Source of the DNA: Thermus thermophilus
GTDB lineage: Bacteria; Deinococcota; Deinococci; Deinococcales; Thermaceae
NCBI RefSeq assembly: GCF_019974155.1
Contig: NZ_AP025158.1
Span: forward strand, 2,046,001-2,110,000
Length of the DNA: 64,000 nucleotides
Direction of reading: 5' to 3'
Within the stretch, counting starts at the first letter, position 1; each line of letters starts with the position of its first letter. The notes below the pieces were generated by a model that was not told the DNA's origin, ran no database searches, and saw only the letters and a program-made list of their open reading frames with translations. Made by a program: the position numbers and the translations under genes. Below are positions 25,602 through 33,273 of the stretch, one piece after another.

Positions 25602-26858
25602 GTGGAGCCCCTGGCCGAGCGACTCAGGCCCCGAAACCTGGACGAGGTCCTGGGCCAGCCCCACCTCACCGGCCCCAAGGGGCTTCTAAGGCGGATGCTG
25701 GAGGCAAGGCGGCTTTCCTCCATGGTCCTCTTCGGCCCCCCGGGCACGGGCAAGACCACCCTGGCGAGGCTCCTCGCCGAGGGGGTGGGAAGGCCCTTCC
25801 TAAGGCTTTCCGCGGTGGAGGCGGGGCTTAAGGAGGTGCGCCAGGCGGTGGAGGAGGCCAGGGCGAAGGGGGGCCTCGTCCTCTTCCTGGACGAGATCCA
25901 CCGCTTCAACAAGGCCCAGCAGGACGCCCTTCTGCCCCACCTGGAGTCGGGCCTCCTCACCCTCATCGGGGCCACGGCGGAAAACCCCGCCTTCGCCCTC
26001 ATCCCCGCCCTCCGCTCCCGCCTCCGCCTCTTCCCCTTAAGGCCCCTGGGGGAGGCCGACCTCCTCGCCCTCCTCAAGCGGGCCCTGGAAGACCCGAGGG
26101 GCCTTCCCGGCACCCCTTACGAGGAGGAAGCCCTACGGGTTCTCGCCCAAGCGGCCGGGGGCGACGCCCGCTTTGCCCTGAACACCCTGGAGCTCGCCGC
26201 AAGCTTCGGCCGGGTGGACCTGAGGAGCGTGCGGGAGGCCCTGGGGGCGGAGCGCTTCGCCATGGACCGGGAGGGGGACCGGTTTTACGACCTGGTCTCC
26301 GCCCTCCACAAGTCCTTGCGGGGAAGCCACGTGGACGCCGCCCTCTACTACCTGGCGAGGCTCCTCCGGGGCGGGGCCGACCCCCGCTACCTCGCCCGCA
26401 GGCTCATCCGGGTGGCGGTGGAGGACGTGGGCCTCGCCGACCCCCTGGCCCTCCGCCTCGCCGTGGCCGCCAAGGAGGCCTACGAGGCCTTGGGAAGCCC
26501 GGAAGGGGAGCTCGCCTTGGTGGAGGCCGCCATCTACCTGGCCCTGGCCCCCAAGAGCCACAGCCTCTACGCCGCCTGGCAAAAGGCCCAGGAGGCGGCG
26601 GAGGCCCACCCCGAGGCCGAGGTCCCCCTAAACCTAAGAAACGCCCCCACCGGCCTCGCCCGCGCCCTGGGCCACGGGGAGGGGTACGCCTACTACCACG
26701 AGGACAAGGAGGGAAGCTTCGCCCAGCCGTACCTCCCCGAGGGCCTGGAAGGCCTCACCCTCTTTGAGGCCCTGGGGGAAGGCTGGGAGGAGCGGGTGCG
26801 GGAAAGGCTCAAGGCGCTAAGGGAGAGGTTCCAAAGCGCCAGGCGGCGGAGAGGCTGA
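25602..26858 (+). CDS. rarA: Replication-associated recombination protein A (RarA/MgsA ATPase)
   Basis: 418 residues. AAA+ clamp-loader-like ATPase: [22 protein letters not shown], Walker [10 protein letters not shown], Walker [23 protein letters not shown], and the C-terminal MgsA tetramerisation region with [29 protein letters not shown]. It acts at stalled forks with the sliding clamp and SSB. The GTG start is 6 nt after TAGCAT (25590-25595), so a leaderless transcript is likely. The 3' end overlaps the convergent lipoprotein gene by 50 nt. Confidence 0.93.
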   Translation: MEPLAERLRPRNLDEVLGQPHLTGPKGLLRRMLEARRLSSMVLFGPPGTGKTTLARLLAEGVGRPFLRLSAVEAGLKEVRQAVEEARAKGGLVLFLDEIHRFNKAQQDALLPHLESGLLTLIGATAENPAFALIPALRSRLRLFPLRPLGEADLLALLKRALEDPRGLPGTPYEEEALRVLAQAAGGDARFALNTLELAASFGRVDLRSVREALGAERFAMDREGDRFYDLVSALHKSLRGSHVDAALYYLARLLRGGADPRYLARRLIRVAVEDVGLADPLALRLAVAAKEAYEALGSPEGELALVEAAIYLALAPKSHSLYAAWQKAQEAAEAHPEAEVPLNLRNAPTGLARALGHGEGYAYYHEDKEGSFAQPYLPEGLEGLTLFEALGEGWEERVRERLKALRERFQSARRRRG

Positions 26859-27387
26859 AGAGGACCCCGTCCATCCCCGGCCCGCCCAAGGCCCCCACCT
26901 CCGCGACCCAGTTCCCGCCGTAGACCCCCGCGGAAAACTGGTAGAGCAACCCCCACCCCCCTCCCAGCACCCCCAGGAGATGGAGCCTGGGCGAGAGGTA
27001 GTAGCCTCCCCCGCCCAGGATGACCCCCCCGTCCAGGACCACGGGCACCCCCCACCTACTCCAGTCCGCCCCCTGGCCCAAGTCAGGCGGGAGGGTGAGG
27101 CCCGCGTCCAGGGCCACCCCGGGGGCCAAGCCCACCTTCACCCCGCCCCGGAGGCCCCACTGGAGGGAGAGGTTGTACTCCAAGGTCCCGTCCCCCTTGG
27201 CGTAGGCCAGGTAGGGCAGGGGAAGCACGGGGTAACGGTCTCGGTTGGCGAACGGATTGGGCATCAGGGTCGCCCCCAGGGAAAACTCCGCCCCCCGGGC
27301 GGGCTCCGGAGGGCGCAGCATGGCCACGGGGAGGCAACCGGAAAGGACCAGGGCAAGCGCCAACGCCAGGGCGCGCACGGCCTTCAC
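26809..27387 (-). CDS. Putative outer-membrane lipoprotein
   Basis: 192 residues. The N-terminus [18 protein letters not shown] ends in a lipobox (LSGC) with Cys18 as the lipidation site. The mature part is rich in Gly, Tyr and Leu with alternating hydrophobic residues ([29 protein letters not shown]), as in small beta-barrel or beta-sandwich envelope proteins. No family assigned. A TACACT -10 box (27407-27412) precedes the GTG by about 19 nt. The last 16 codons overlap the end of rarA on the opposite strand. Confidence 0.6.
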   Translation of the reverse strand: MKAVRALALALALVLSGCLPVAMLRPPEPARGAEFSLGATLMPNPFANRDRYPVLPLPYLAYAKGDGTLEYNLSLQWGLRGGVKVGLAPGVALDAGLTLPPDLGQGADWSRWGVPVVLDGGVILGGGGYYLSPRLHLLGVLGGGWGLLYQFSAGVYGGNWVAEVGALGGPGMDGVLFSLSAAWRFGTSPLAP

Positions 27388-27413
27388 CCCCTTTCCCTAC
27401 GCCTTCAGTGTAG

Positions 27414-28199
27414 CTACCCCTTTAGCCCTTCCTCAAAGGTGGCCACCACCCGCCTCTCAAAGAGGAGGTAGAGGAGGGCGATGGGGAGGACGCTGAGGAG
27501 GGCCGCCGCCGAGAGGAGGCCCCAGTCCGTGGGGTACTTGCGCTGCAGGTCCGTGAGCCAGGTCTGGAGGGTCCAAAGCCCTGGGTCGGAGACCACCACC
27601 CGGGGGTAAAGGACCAGGTTCCAGTGGGCGGCGAAGGCCAGCACCCCGGCCGCCACCAGGGTGGGGCGCACCAGGGGGAGGAGGATGCGGAAGAGGAGGA
27701 CCCGGTGCCCGGCCCCGTCCAGCTTGGCCGCCTCCAGAAGCTCCTCGGGCACGGCCCGCATGCCTTGGTAGACGAGGTAGATGACGAAGGGGCTCGCGGC
27801 GAAGGGCAGGAGCAGGGCCCAGAAGGTCTCCAGCAGGGAGAGGTCCTTCAGGACCCCGTAAAGGGGCACGAGGAGGAGCTCCGCCGGGATCGCCATCAGG
27901 ACCAGGTAGAAGGGGAGAAGCCCCAGGCCCGCCCTCAGGGCGTAAGCGGCGAAGAGGGCGGTGAAAAGCTCCAAGGCCACCGCCCCAAAGGACACCCCCA
28001 AGGAGAAGAGAAGGCGTCCCCAGAAGCCCTCCCGGGCCAGGGCCCGCACGTTCTCCAGGCTGAAGCCCACCCGTGAGAAGAGCTCCCCCGAGTACACCGC
28101 CTCCTTGGGCATGAAGGCGGCGTAGGCCATCCAGAGGAAGGGAAGAAGGACGAAAAGAAGCACCGAAAGGGCGAAGGCGTGCCGGAGGAAGCGGCCCAC
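27414..28199 (-). CDS. ABC sugar transporter permease, MalG/UgpE type (orphan)
   Basis: 261 residues, with six predicted helices and the EAA coupling loop EELLEAAKLDGAGHRVLLFRILLPLVRP near residues 167-194. It is an inner-membrane importer subunit of the CUT1 type. No partner MalF-type permease, ATPase or binding protein adjoins it, so it may serve the solute-binding proteins at 15634 or a distant operon; that is inference. The GTG lies 6 nt after TATAGT (28206-28211), predicting a leaderless mRNA. Confidence 0.85.
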   Translation of the reverse strand: MGRFLRHAFALSVLLFVLLPFLWMAYAAFMPKEAVYSGELFSRVGFSLENVRALAREGFWGRLLFSLGVSFGAVALELFTALFAAYALRAGLGLLPFYLVLMAIPAELLLVPLYGVLKDLSLLETFWALLLPFAASPFVIYLVYQGMRAVPEELLEAAKLDGAGHRVLLFRILLPLVRPTLVAAGVLAFAAHWNLVLYPRVVVSDPGLWTLQTWLTDLQRKYPTDWGLLSAAALLSVLPIALLYLLFERRVVATFEEGLKG

Positions 28200-28205
28200 C
28201 CCCCC

Positions 28206-28223
28206 ACTATACCGGCGTAAGAT
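28206..28223. promoter_or_regulatory. Divergent leaderless promoters
   Basis: Minus-strand TATAGT (28206-28211) and plus-strand TAAGAT (28218-28223) are separated by 6 bp. Each lies exactly 6 nt from its start codon (GTG 28199 and ATG 28230). Confidence 0.65.
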
Positions 28224-28229
28224 GCCCCC

Positions 28230-29453
28230 ATGAAGCCCCTTTCCGGCCTCAAGGTTCTGGACCTCTCCCGGGTCCTGGCGGGGCCCCTTTGCACCATGAT
28301 CCTGGCGGACCTCGGGGCGGAGGTGGTCAAGGTGGAGCCCCCCTGGGGGGACGAGACCCGGGGCTGGGGCCCGCCCTTCGTGGAAGGAGAGAGCGCCTAC
28401 TTCCTCGCGGTGAACCGGGGAAAGCGGAGCGTGGCCTTGGACCTAAAGGCCCCCGAGGGCCAGGAGGCGGTGCGCCGCCTCGCCCAGAAGGCGGACGTCC
28501 TGGTGGAGAACTTCAAGACGGGGGACCTCAGGCGCTTCGGCCTGGACTACGAGAGCCTGAAGCCCCTGAACCCCCGCCTCGTCTACCTCTCCATCACCGG
28601 CTTCGGCCACACCGGGCCCAGGGCTAAGGAGCCCGGCTACGACGCCGCCCTCCAGGGCTACACCGGGATCATGTCCGTCACGGGGGAGCCCGAAGGCCCC
28701 CCCATGAAGGTGGGCGTGGCCTGGATTGACGCGATGACGGGGATGATGGGGGCCTTGGCCGTGCTCGCCGCCCTCCTGGAGCGGGAGCGAAGCGGGGAGG
28801 GCCAGCACATTGACCTCTCCCTCTTTGACGTGGGGCTTTTCGCCCTGGCGAACCTCGGGGAAAGCTTCCTCCTCACGGGAAATCCCCCAAAAAGGCTCGG
28901 CAACGCCCACGCCCAGATCGTCCCCTACGGGGCCTTCCCCGCGGAGGACGGCTGGCTCATTCTGGCCGTGGGCAACGACGAGCAGTTCGCGAGGCTCTGC
29001 CAGGCGGTGGGGCTTCCCGACCTCGCCCGGCGCTTTCCCACCAACGCCCTCCGGGTGGAGCACCGGGAGGAGGTGGTGGAGGCCCTCTCCGGGGTCCTCA
29101 AGACCCGCCCCCGGGCCTACTGGCTAGAGAGGTTCAAGGAGGCGGGCGTCCCCGCCGCCCCGGTAAACGACCTGAAGGAGGCCTTCCAGGACCCCCAGGC
29201 GAGGGCGCGGGGCGCGGTCTGGACCCTCCCCCATCCCCTCCTGGGCGCCCTCCCCACCCTGGCCAACCCCTTGCGCTTCCTCTCCCGGACCCCCGCGGGG
29301 CCAGGCCTTCCCCCGCCCCTCCTCGGGGAGCACACGCGGGAGGTCCTCCTCGAGGCGGGCTACACCCCGGAGGCGGTGGCGGACCTGGTCCAAAGGGGGA
29401 TCGCCAAGGAAGCGCCCCCGGCTTCCCAGCGGCGCCCGGACCGAGGCGCTTAG
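28230..29453 (+). CDS. CoA-transferase family III (CaiB/BaiF)
   Basis: 407 residues. Class III CoA transferase features: GLKVLDLSRVLAGPLCTMILADLGAEVVKVEPP at the N-terminus, NRGKRSVALDLK, and GYDAALQGYTGIMSVTGEP, in which the Asp after GY is the catalytic residue that carries the acyl anhydride. It moves CoA between carboxylic acids; the substrates are unknown. The ATG is 6 nt from TAAGAT. The last 13 codons overlap the 4.5S RNA gene on the opposite strand, which probably fixes the charged tail (PASQRRPDRGA) independently of enzyme function. Confidence 0.88.
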   Translation: MKPLSGLKVLDLSRVLAGPLCTMILADLGAEVVKVEPPWGDETRGWGPPFVEGESAYFLAVNRGKRSVALDLKAPEGQEAVRRLAQKADVLVENFKTGDLRRFGLDYESLKPLNPRLVYLSITGFGHTGPRAKEPGYDAALQGYTGIMSVTGEPEGPPMKVGVAWIDAMTGMMGALAVLAALLERERSGEGQHIDLSLFDVGLFALANLGESFLLTGNPPKRLGNAHAQIVPYGAFPAEDGWLILAVGNDEQFARLCQAVGLPDLARRFPTNALRVEHREEVVEALSGVLKTRPRAYWLERFKEAGVPAAPVNDLKEAFQDPQARARGAVWTLPHPLLGALPTLANPLRFLSRTPAGPGLPPPLLGEHTREVLLEAGYTPEAVADLVQRGIAKEAPPASQRRPDRGA

Positions 29454-29513
29454 GGCTGCTTCCTTCCGGACCTGACCCGGTTCACGCCTGGCCCGCCGCG
29501 CTGGACCGGGGGC
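29414..29513 (-). ncRNA. ffs: Signal recognition particle RNA (4.5S RNA)
   Basis: The minus strand contains the conserved Ffh-binding core, GTCAGGTCCGGAAGGAAGCA, with its GGAA tetraloop. The predicted ends, GCCCCCGG and CCGGGGGC, pair, as do the inner CCAGCG/CGCTGG and CGGCG/CGCCG segments, giving the usual long hairpin of about 100 nt. A TATACT -10 box (29520-29525) is 6 nt before the first G. The RNA binds Ffh and targets membrane proteins co-translationally. Its 3' 40 nt lie antisense inside the CoA-transferase gene. Confidence 0.93.
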
Positions 29514-29518
29514 TTGGG

Positions 29519-29525
29519 TAGTATA
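29519..29525. promoter_or_regulatory. Overlapping opposed -10 boxes (4.5S RNA and ABC ATPase)
   Basis: Minus-strand TATACT (29520-29525) drives the 4.5S RNA. Plus-strand TAGTAT (29519-29524), 7 nt before the ATG at 29532, would drive the ABC exporter. They share five bases, so both polymerases cannot open the site at once. Confidence 0.6.
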
Positions 29526-29531
29526 GCACCC

Positions 29532-30410
29532 ATGGAAGCCCTGAAGCTAGAGGGCGTGAGCAAGCGCTACGGGCGGAGGCCCGTCTTGGAGGGCGTGAGC
29601 CTCTCCGTCCGCCCGGGGGAGGTCTACGCCCTGACGGGGCCCAACGGGAGCGGCAAGACCACCCTCATCCGCCTGGCCACCGGCCTCGCCTTCCCCACGG
29701 AGGGCCGGGCCTTCCTCCTCGGGGAGGACGTCCACAAAAGCCCCGCCGCCCGCCGCCACCTGGGGGCGGTGGTGGAGGCCCCGGCCGCCTTTTACCCCTA
29801 CCTCACGGGCCGGGAGAACCTCAGAATGCACGCCCGGCTCTCCGGGGTGGAAGACGAGGCCCGCATCGGCGAGGTCCTCGCCCGGCTTAAGCTCCTGGCG
29901 GTGGCCGACCAAAGGGTGGAGGGGTACTCCCTGGGGCAGAGGCAGCGCCTGGGTCTGGCCGCGGCCATCCTCCACCGCCCCAAGGTCCTCGTCCTGGACG
30001 AGCCCACCTCCGGCCTGGACCCCGAGGGGGTGGAGCTCGTCCACCGCCTCCTCCAGGAGCTGGCCCAGGAGGGGGTGGCCATCCTCCTCTCCACCCACCA
30101 CCTCCAGGAGGTGGCCCGCTATGCCCACAGGGTGGGGATCCTGGGCGGGGGGAGGCTTCTGGACGAGGTGGTCCTCTCCGGGAAGGAGGCCTACCGGCTG
30201 GAGGCGGAGCCCCCGGAGGGGGCCCTCGCCCTCCTCAAGACCCTGCCCCAGGTGGCCTGGGCCCGGCTCCAGGGGCGGAGCGTGGTCTTTGAGGGGGAGC
30301 CGGAGGCCGCCCTCCGCGCCCTTCTGGCGGAGGGCTACCGGGTGAGGTCCCTCGCCCCCCACCGCTTTGACCTCTTGGACTACTACCAGGAGAGGGTGCG
30401 GCATGTTTAG
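29532..30410 (+). CDS. ABC exporter ATP-binding protein
   Basis: 292 residues from the ATG 7 nt after the -10 box; an in-frame upstream start at 29514 lies in the 4.5S RNA promoter. Walker A GPNGSGKTT, signature YSLGQRQRLGLAAAIL, Walker B VLVLDEPTSGLDPEG and the switch His (LSTHH) are intact. The C-terminal 80 residues are the extension common in CcmA/DrrA-type drug or bacitracin exporters. It pairs with the membrane subunit that starts inside its stop region. Confidence 0.9.
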   Translation: MEALKLEGVSKRYGRRPVLEGVSLSVRPGEVYALTGPNGSGKTTLIRLATGLAFPTEGRAFLLGEDVHKSPAARRHLGAVVEAPAAFYPYLTGRENLRMHARLSGVEDEARIGEVLARLKLLAVADQRVEGYSLGQRQRLGLAAAILHRPKVLVLDEPTSGLDPEGVELVHRLLQELAQEGVAILLSTHHLQEVARYAHRVGILGGGRLLDEVVLSGKEAYRLEAEPPEGALALLKTLPQVAWARLQGRSVVFEGEPEAALRALLAEGYRVRSLAPHRFDLLDYYQERVRHV

Positions 30411-31173
30411 GCTCGTGGGCTTTGAGGTCTACAAGCTCTTCCGGCTCCGCTCGGTTAGGCTCGGCCTCCTCTTCGCCCTCCTCCTCCCCTTCCTCTGGGC
30501 CTTGGCCCCGGGGCTTAAGGAGGTCTACGGCCTGGTCCTGGCCTCGGGGTGGCAGGTGGTGTCCTTAAGCCTCCTCGCCGGGATGGAGTTCCTCTTCCCC
30601 TTCCTGGTGGTGATGGCGGCGAGCGAGGCCCTGGGAAGTGAGGTGGCCCAGGGCACGCTGAAAAGCCTCCTCCTAAGGCCCCTCTCCCGGATCCACCTCC
30701 TCCTCGCCAAGCTCTTCGCCGTCCTCCTCTACCCCTTCGTCCTCCTGGGGGCGAGCTTCCTCGGGGGGGTGCTCGCGGGGATGCCCCATGGGCTTGGGGC
30801 CTTCTACGGCGGCACGGGCCTCGGGGAAGGGGGATTCGCCGGGGCGGGGCTTCTGAGCCCTCAGGCGGCCCTCGCCGAGCTCCTTAAGGCCCACCTCCTC
30901 GCCGGGGCCGTGCTCCTTCCCCTCGCCTCCCTGGCCTTCCTCTACGGGACCGTCTTCCTCTCCACCACGGCGGGCGCCCTGGCCGCCGTGGCCACCCTCC
31001 TCCTCATGCGCCTCCTCGTGGCCTTCCCTGCCCTCACGCCCTTCCTCCTCACCACCTATTTGGACCTCTACCTGCGGCCCGAGGCCGTGGGGCTTGGGCT
31101 ACCCCTCCTCCTCCTCTACACCCTGGGCTTCGCCCTCCTCGCCGCCTTGGTCTTTGAGCAGAAGGACCTCTAG
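30403..31173 (+). CDS. ABC-2 type exporter permease
   Basis: 256 residues from the ATG at 30403, which overlaps the ATPase stop by 8 nt. Six hydrophobic helices with an N-terminal EVYKLFRLRSVRLGLLFALLLPFLW segment, then the ABC-2 pattern LGSEVAQGTLKSLLLRPLSRIHLLLAKLFAV, typical of Nod/ABC-2 membrane subunits. Substrate unknown. The stop overlaps the convergent aminopeptidase gene by 4 nt. Confidence 0.85.
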   Translation: MFRLVGFEVYKLFRLRSVRLGLLFALLLPFLWALAPGLKEVYGLVLASGWQVVSLSLLAGMEFLFPFLVVMAASEALGSEVAQGTLKSLLLRPLSRIHLLLAKLFAVLLYPFVLLGASFLGGVLAGMPHGLGAFYGGTGLGEGGFAGAGLLSPQAALAELLKAHLLAGAVLLPLASLAFLYGTVFLSTTAGALAAVATLLLMRLLVAFPALTPFLLTTYLDLYLRPEAVGLGLPLLLLYTLGFALLAALVFEQKDL

Positions 31174-32234
31174 AGGAAGCGCCCGGCCTCCAGCAGGGGG
31201 GTCCCGTCCAGGAGGAGCCGCCCTTCCCTCAAGGAGAGGACCAGGTCCCAGTGGAGGGCGCTTTCGTTCCGCCCGCCCGTCTCCGGGTAGCTCCGGCCCA
31301 GGGCCAGGTGGACGGTGCCCCCCATCTTCTCGTCCAGGAGGACGAGGCCCGTGGGTCGGTCCAGGGCGAAGTTGGTGCCGATGCCCACCTCGCCGAGCCG
31401 CCTGGACCCGGGGTCGGTGGCCAGGGCCGCCTGGAGGTAGGCCTCCCCCACCTCCGCCCGGGCCTCCACCACCTCCCCCCGGGAAAAGCGCAGGTACACC
31501 CCCTCCACCCGCCTTCCCCCCACGAAGGCGGGGAGGTTGAAGCGCACCTCCCCCTCGGCGGAGTCCTCCACGGGGCCGGTGAAGACTTCCCCCGAGGGCA
31601 TGTTGCGCCGGCCATCGGAGTTGATCCAGGTGCGCCCCGCCACGGAAAGCCTCAGGTCCGTGCCGGGGGCCAGGATGCGGAGCTCCTTCGCGGCGGAAAG
31701 CCTCCGGATAAGCCCCTCCTGGAAGCGGGAAAGCTCCCGCCAGGCGGCCACGGGGTCCTCCCGGTCCAGGAAGAGCGCCCTTTCCAGGTAGGCCCGGAAC
31801 GCCTCCGTCCCCATCCCCGCCCCCACGGCGTAGCCCACCGTGGGGTAGAGGGTGAGGGCCCAGCGCTTCCCCAGGCGGAGTTCGGTGAGGGGGCGCCAGG
31901 CCCGCTGCCTGCGCAGGGCCAAGGCGGGGTCCACCGCGGCCGCCTCCAGGGGGTTCTCCGCGGAGAGGACGCGCAGGAACTTGTCCGCCCGCTGGTAGAG
32001 GGCGATCTCCGCCTCCGGGACCTCCTCTAGCCAGCGCCCGCCGAAGAGGAGGAAGTCCCGCTCCTCCCCGGGGTAGCTCAGGCGGATGAGGGGGTAAGCG
32101 CCCCGGCGCAGGAGGGCCCGCTTCAGGTGGGGAAGGAGGGGGAGGGCCGGGGTTTCCGCCTCCACCAGGACGGTCTCCCCGGGGCCCGCCTCGAGGCAGT
32201 ACTCGGCCAAAAGCTCGGCGAAGCGCGCTTCCAC
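31170..32234 (-). CDS. Aminopeptidase, M29 family
   Basis: 354 residues. The M29 metal-site segments are visible: NMPSGEVFTGPVEDSAEG, LGEVGIGTNFALD, GTVHLALGRSYPETGG and SALHWDLV, giving the Glu, His, Tyr and Asp ligands of the two-metal site known in aminopeptidases T and S. It removes N-terminal residues from peptides. It is shorter than the roughly 410 residues of aminopeptidase T, with fewer N-terminal residues. The GTG start is 6 nt from TATGAT (32241-32246). Confidence 0.88.
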   Translation of the reverse strand: MEARFAELLAEYCLEAGPGETVLVEAETPALPLLPHLKRALLRRGAYPLIRLSYPGEERDFLLFGGRWLEEVPEAEIALYQRADKFLRVLSAENPLEAAAVDPALALRRQRAWRPLTELRLGKRWALTLYPTVGYAVGAGMGTEAFRAYLERALFLDREDPVAAWRELSRFQEGLIRRLSAAKELRILAPGTDLRLSVAGRTWINSDGRRNMPSGEVFTGPVEDSAEGEVRFNLPAFVGGRRVEGVYLRFSRGEVVEARAEVGEAYLQAALATDPGSRRLGEVGIGTNFALDRPTGLVLLDEKMGGTVHLALGRSYPETGGRNESALHWDLVLSLREGRLLLDGTPLLEAGRFL

Positions 32235-32239
32235 CCTGC

Positions 32240-32246
32240 TATCATA
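32240..32246. promoter_or_regulatory. Overlapping opposed -10 boxes (M29 peptidase and PSBD protein)
   Basis: The near-palindrome CTATCATAG supplies TATGAT to the minus strand (32241-32246, 6 nt before the GTG at 32234) and TATCAT to the plus strand (32240-32245, 9 nt before the ATG at 32255). Confidence 0.6.
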
Positions 32247-32254
32247 GGACCAAG

Positions 32255-33265
32255 ATGGAAGAACCCAAGATCACGCCCCTGGCCCGGCGCCTGGCGGAGG
32301 AGAACGGCATAGACTGGCGGAAGCTTCAGGGCACGGGCCCTGACGGGCTCATTGTGGAGCGGGACATCCTGGCCTACCTGGCCAAGGTCATGGCCGGGGA
32401 GGTGGACCTCCCCCCCCAGCCCGAGGCCCCGCCCCCGCTCCCCAAGGAGGAGGAGCTGAGGCGGGCCCAGGAGGTCCTGGGCCGGGAGGGGGTGGACCTC
32501 GCCGAGGTGATCCCCCAGGAGCCCGAGCCCACCCCTCCGCCCCTCACCTTGGAGGAAGAAGCGCTGGACTTCCCCGAGGTGGAGCTGGACCTCTCCCTAG
32601 AGGAAGAGGTCCTCCTGGCGGAGGAGCCGGAGGCCGTTCCCCTCGAGGCCTGGGAGGAGGAGCGGCTTCCCGAGGAAGTCCCAAAGGAGGAGGCCTGGGA
32701 GGAGGACCTCCTCCTCGCCGAGGAGCCCTCCCCAGCCCCAATGGAGGCGCCCCCGGCCCCAGAACCCCTTCCCCCCTGGCCCCAGGCCCAGGCGGAGGAA
32801 GGGATCGCGGCGGTCCCCGTGGCCCCTCCCCCGGCCTCCCTCACGCTCCTCCGCGTCCACCGTAGGCGGGTGGACCTAAAGGCTCTAGAGGAGGCCATGG
32901 ACCTCTTCCAGCGGGTCCACGGGGTGCCCAAAACCCCCCTTCCCTTTCTCCTCCGGGCCGCGGAGCGGGCCCTCGCGGAGCTGGAAATCCCCATGCGGGC
33001 CCTCGTGGGCCGGGTGGAGGGGGAGGAGGTGCGGGGGCTTAAGCCTTCCCCCTCCTTCCTCGCCCTCTTCCGGGAAGGAAGCGGGGAGGAAGGGGAAGGC
33101 CTCCTCTGCTTCCACGGGGAGGAGGAGGTGCACACCGGCCGCCCAAGCCTCTTCCTCTCCCAAGAAGGCCTCCTCGCCGCCTCGGGGCTGGAAGCGCCCC
33201 TGGCGAGGAAGCTTCTGGAGCGGGTGGCCCTCTACCTGGAAAACCCCCTCCTCCTCCTGGCCTAG
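32255..33265 (+). CDS. E3-binding-domain (PSBD) protein without a lipoyl domain
   Basis: 336 residues. Residues 5-45 (ITPLARRLAEENGIDWRKLQ, then GTGPDGLIVERDILAYL) are a clean peripheral-subunit-binding domain as in E2 subunits of 2-oxoacid dehydrogenases. Residues 50-210 are an acidic Pro/Glu-rich linker. The last 125 residues vaguely echo an E2 catalytic domain (RVHRRRVDLKALEEAMDLFQ) but lack the HxxxDG active site. There is no lipoyl domain before the PSBD and no dehydrogenase gene nearby. It may be a non-catalytic organiser or adaptor that binds E1 or E3. Confidence 0.7.
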   Translation: MEEPKITPLARRLAEENGIDWRKLQGTGPDGLIVERDILAYLAKVMAGEVDLPPQPEAPPPLPKEEELRRAQEVLGREGVDLAEVIPQEPEPTPPPLTLEEEALDFPEVELDLSLEEEVLLAEEPEAVPLEAWEEERLPEEVPKEEAWEEDLLLAEEPSPAPMEAPPAPEPLPPWPQAQAEEGIAAVPVAPPPASLTLLRVHRRRVDLKALEEAMDLFQRVHGVPKTPLPFLLRAAERALAELEIPMRALVGRVEGEEVRGLKPSPSFLALFREGSGEEGEGLLCFHGEEEVHTGRPSLFLSQEGLLAASGLEAPLARKLLERVALYLENPLLLLA

Positions 33266-33273
33266 GGGACGCT

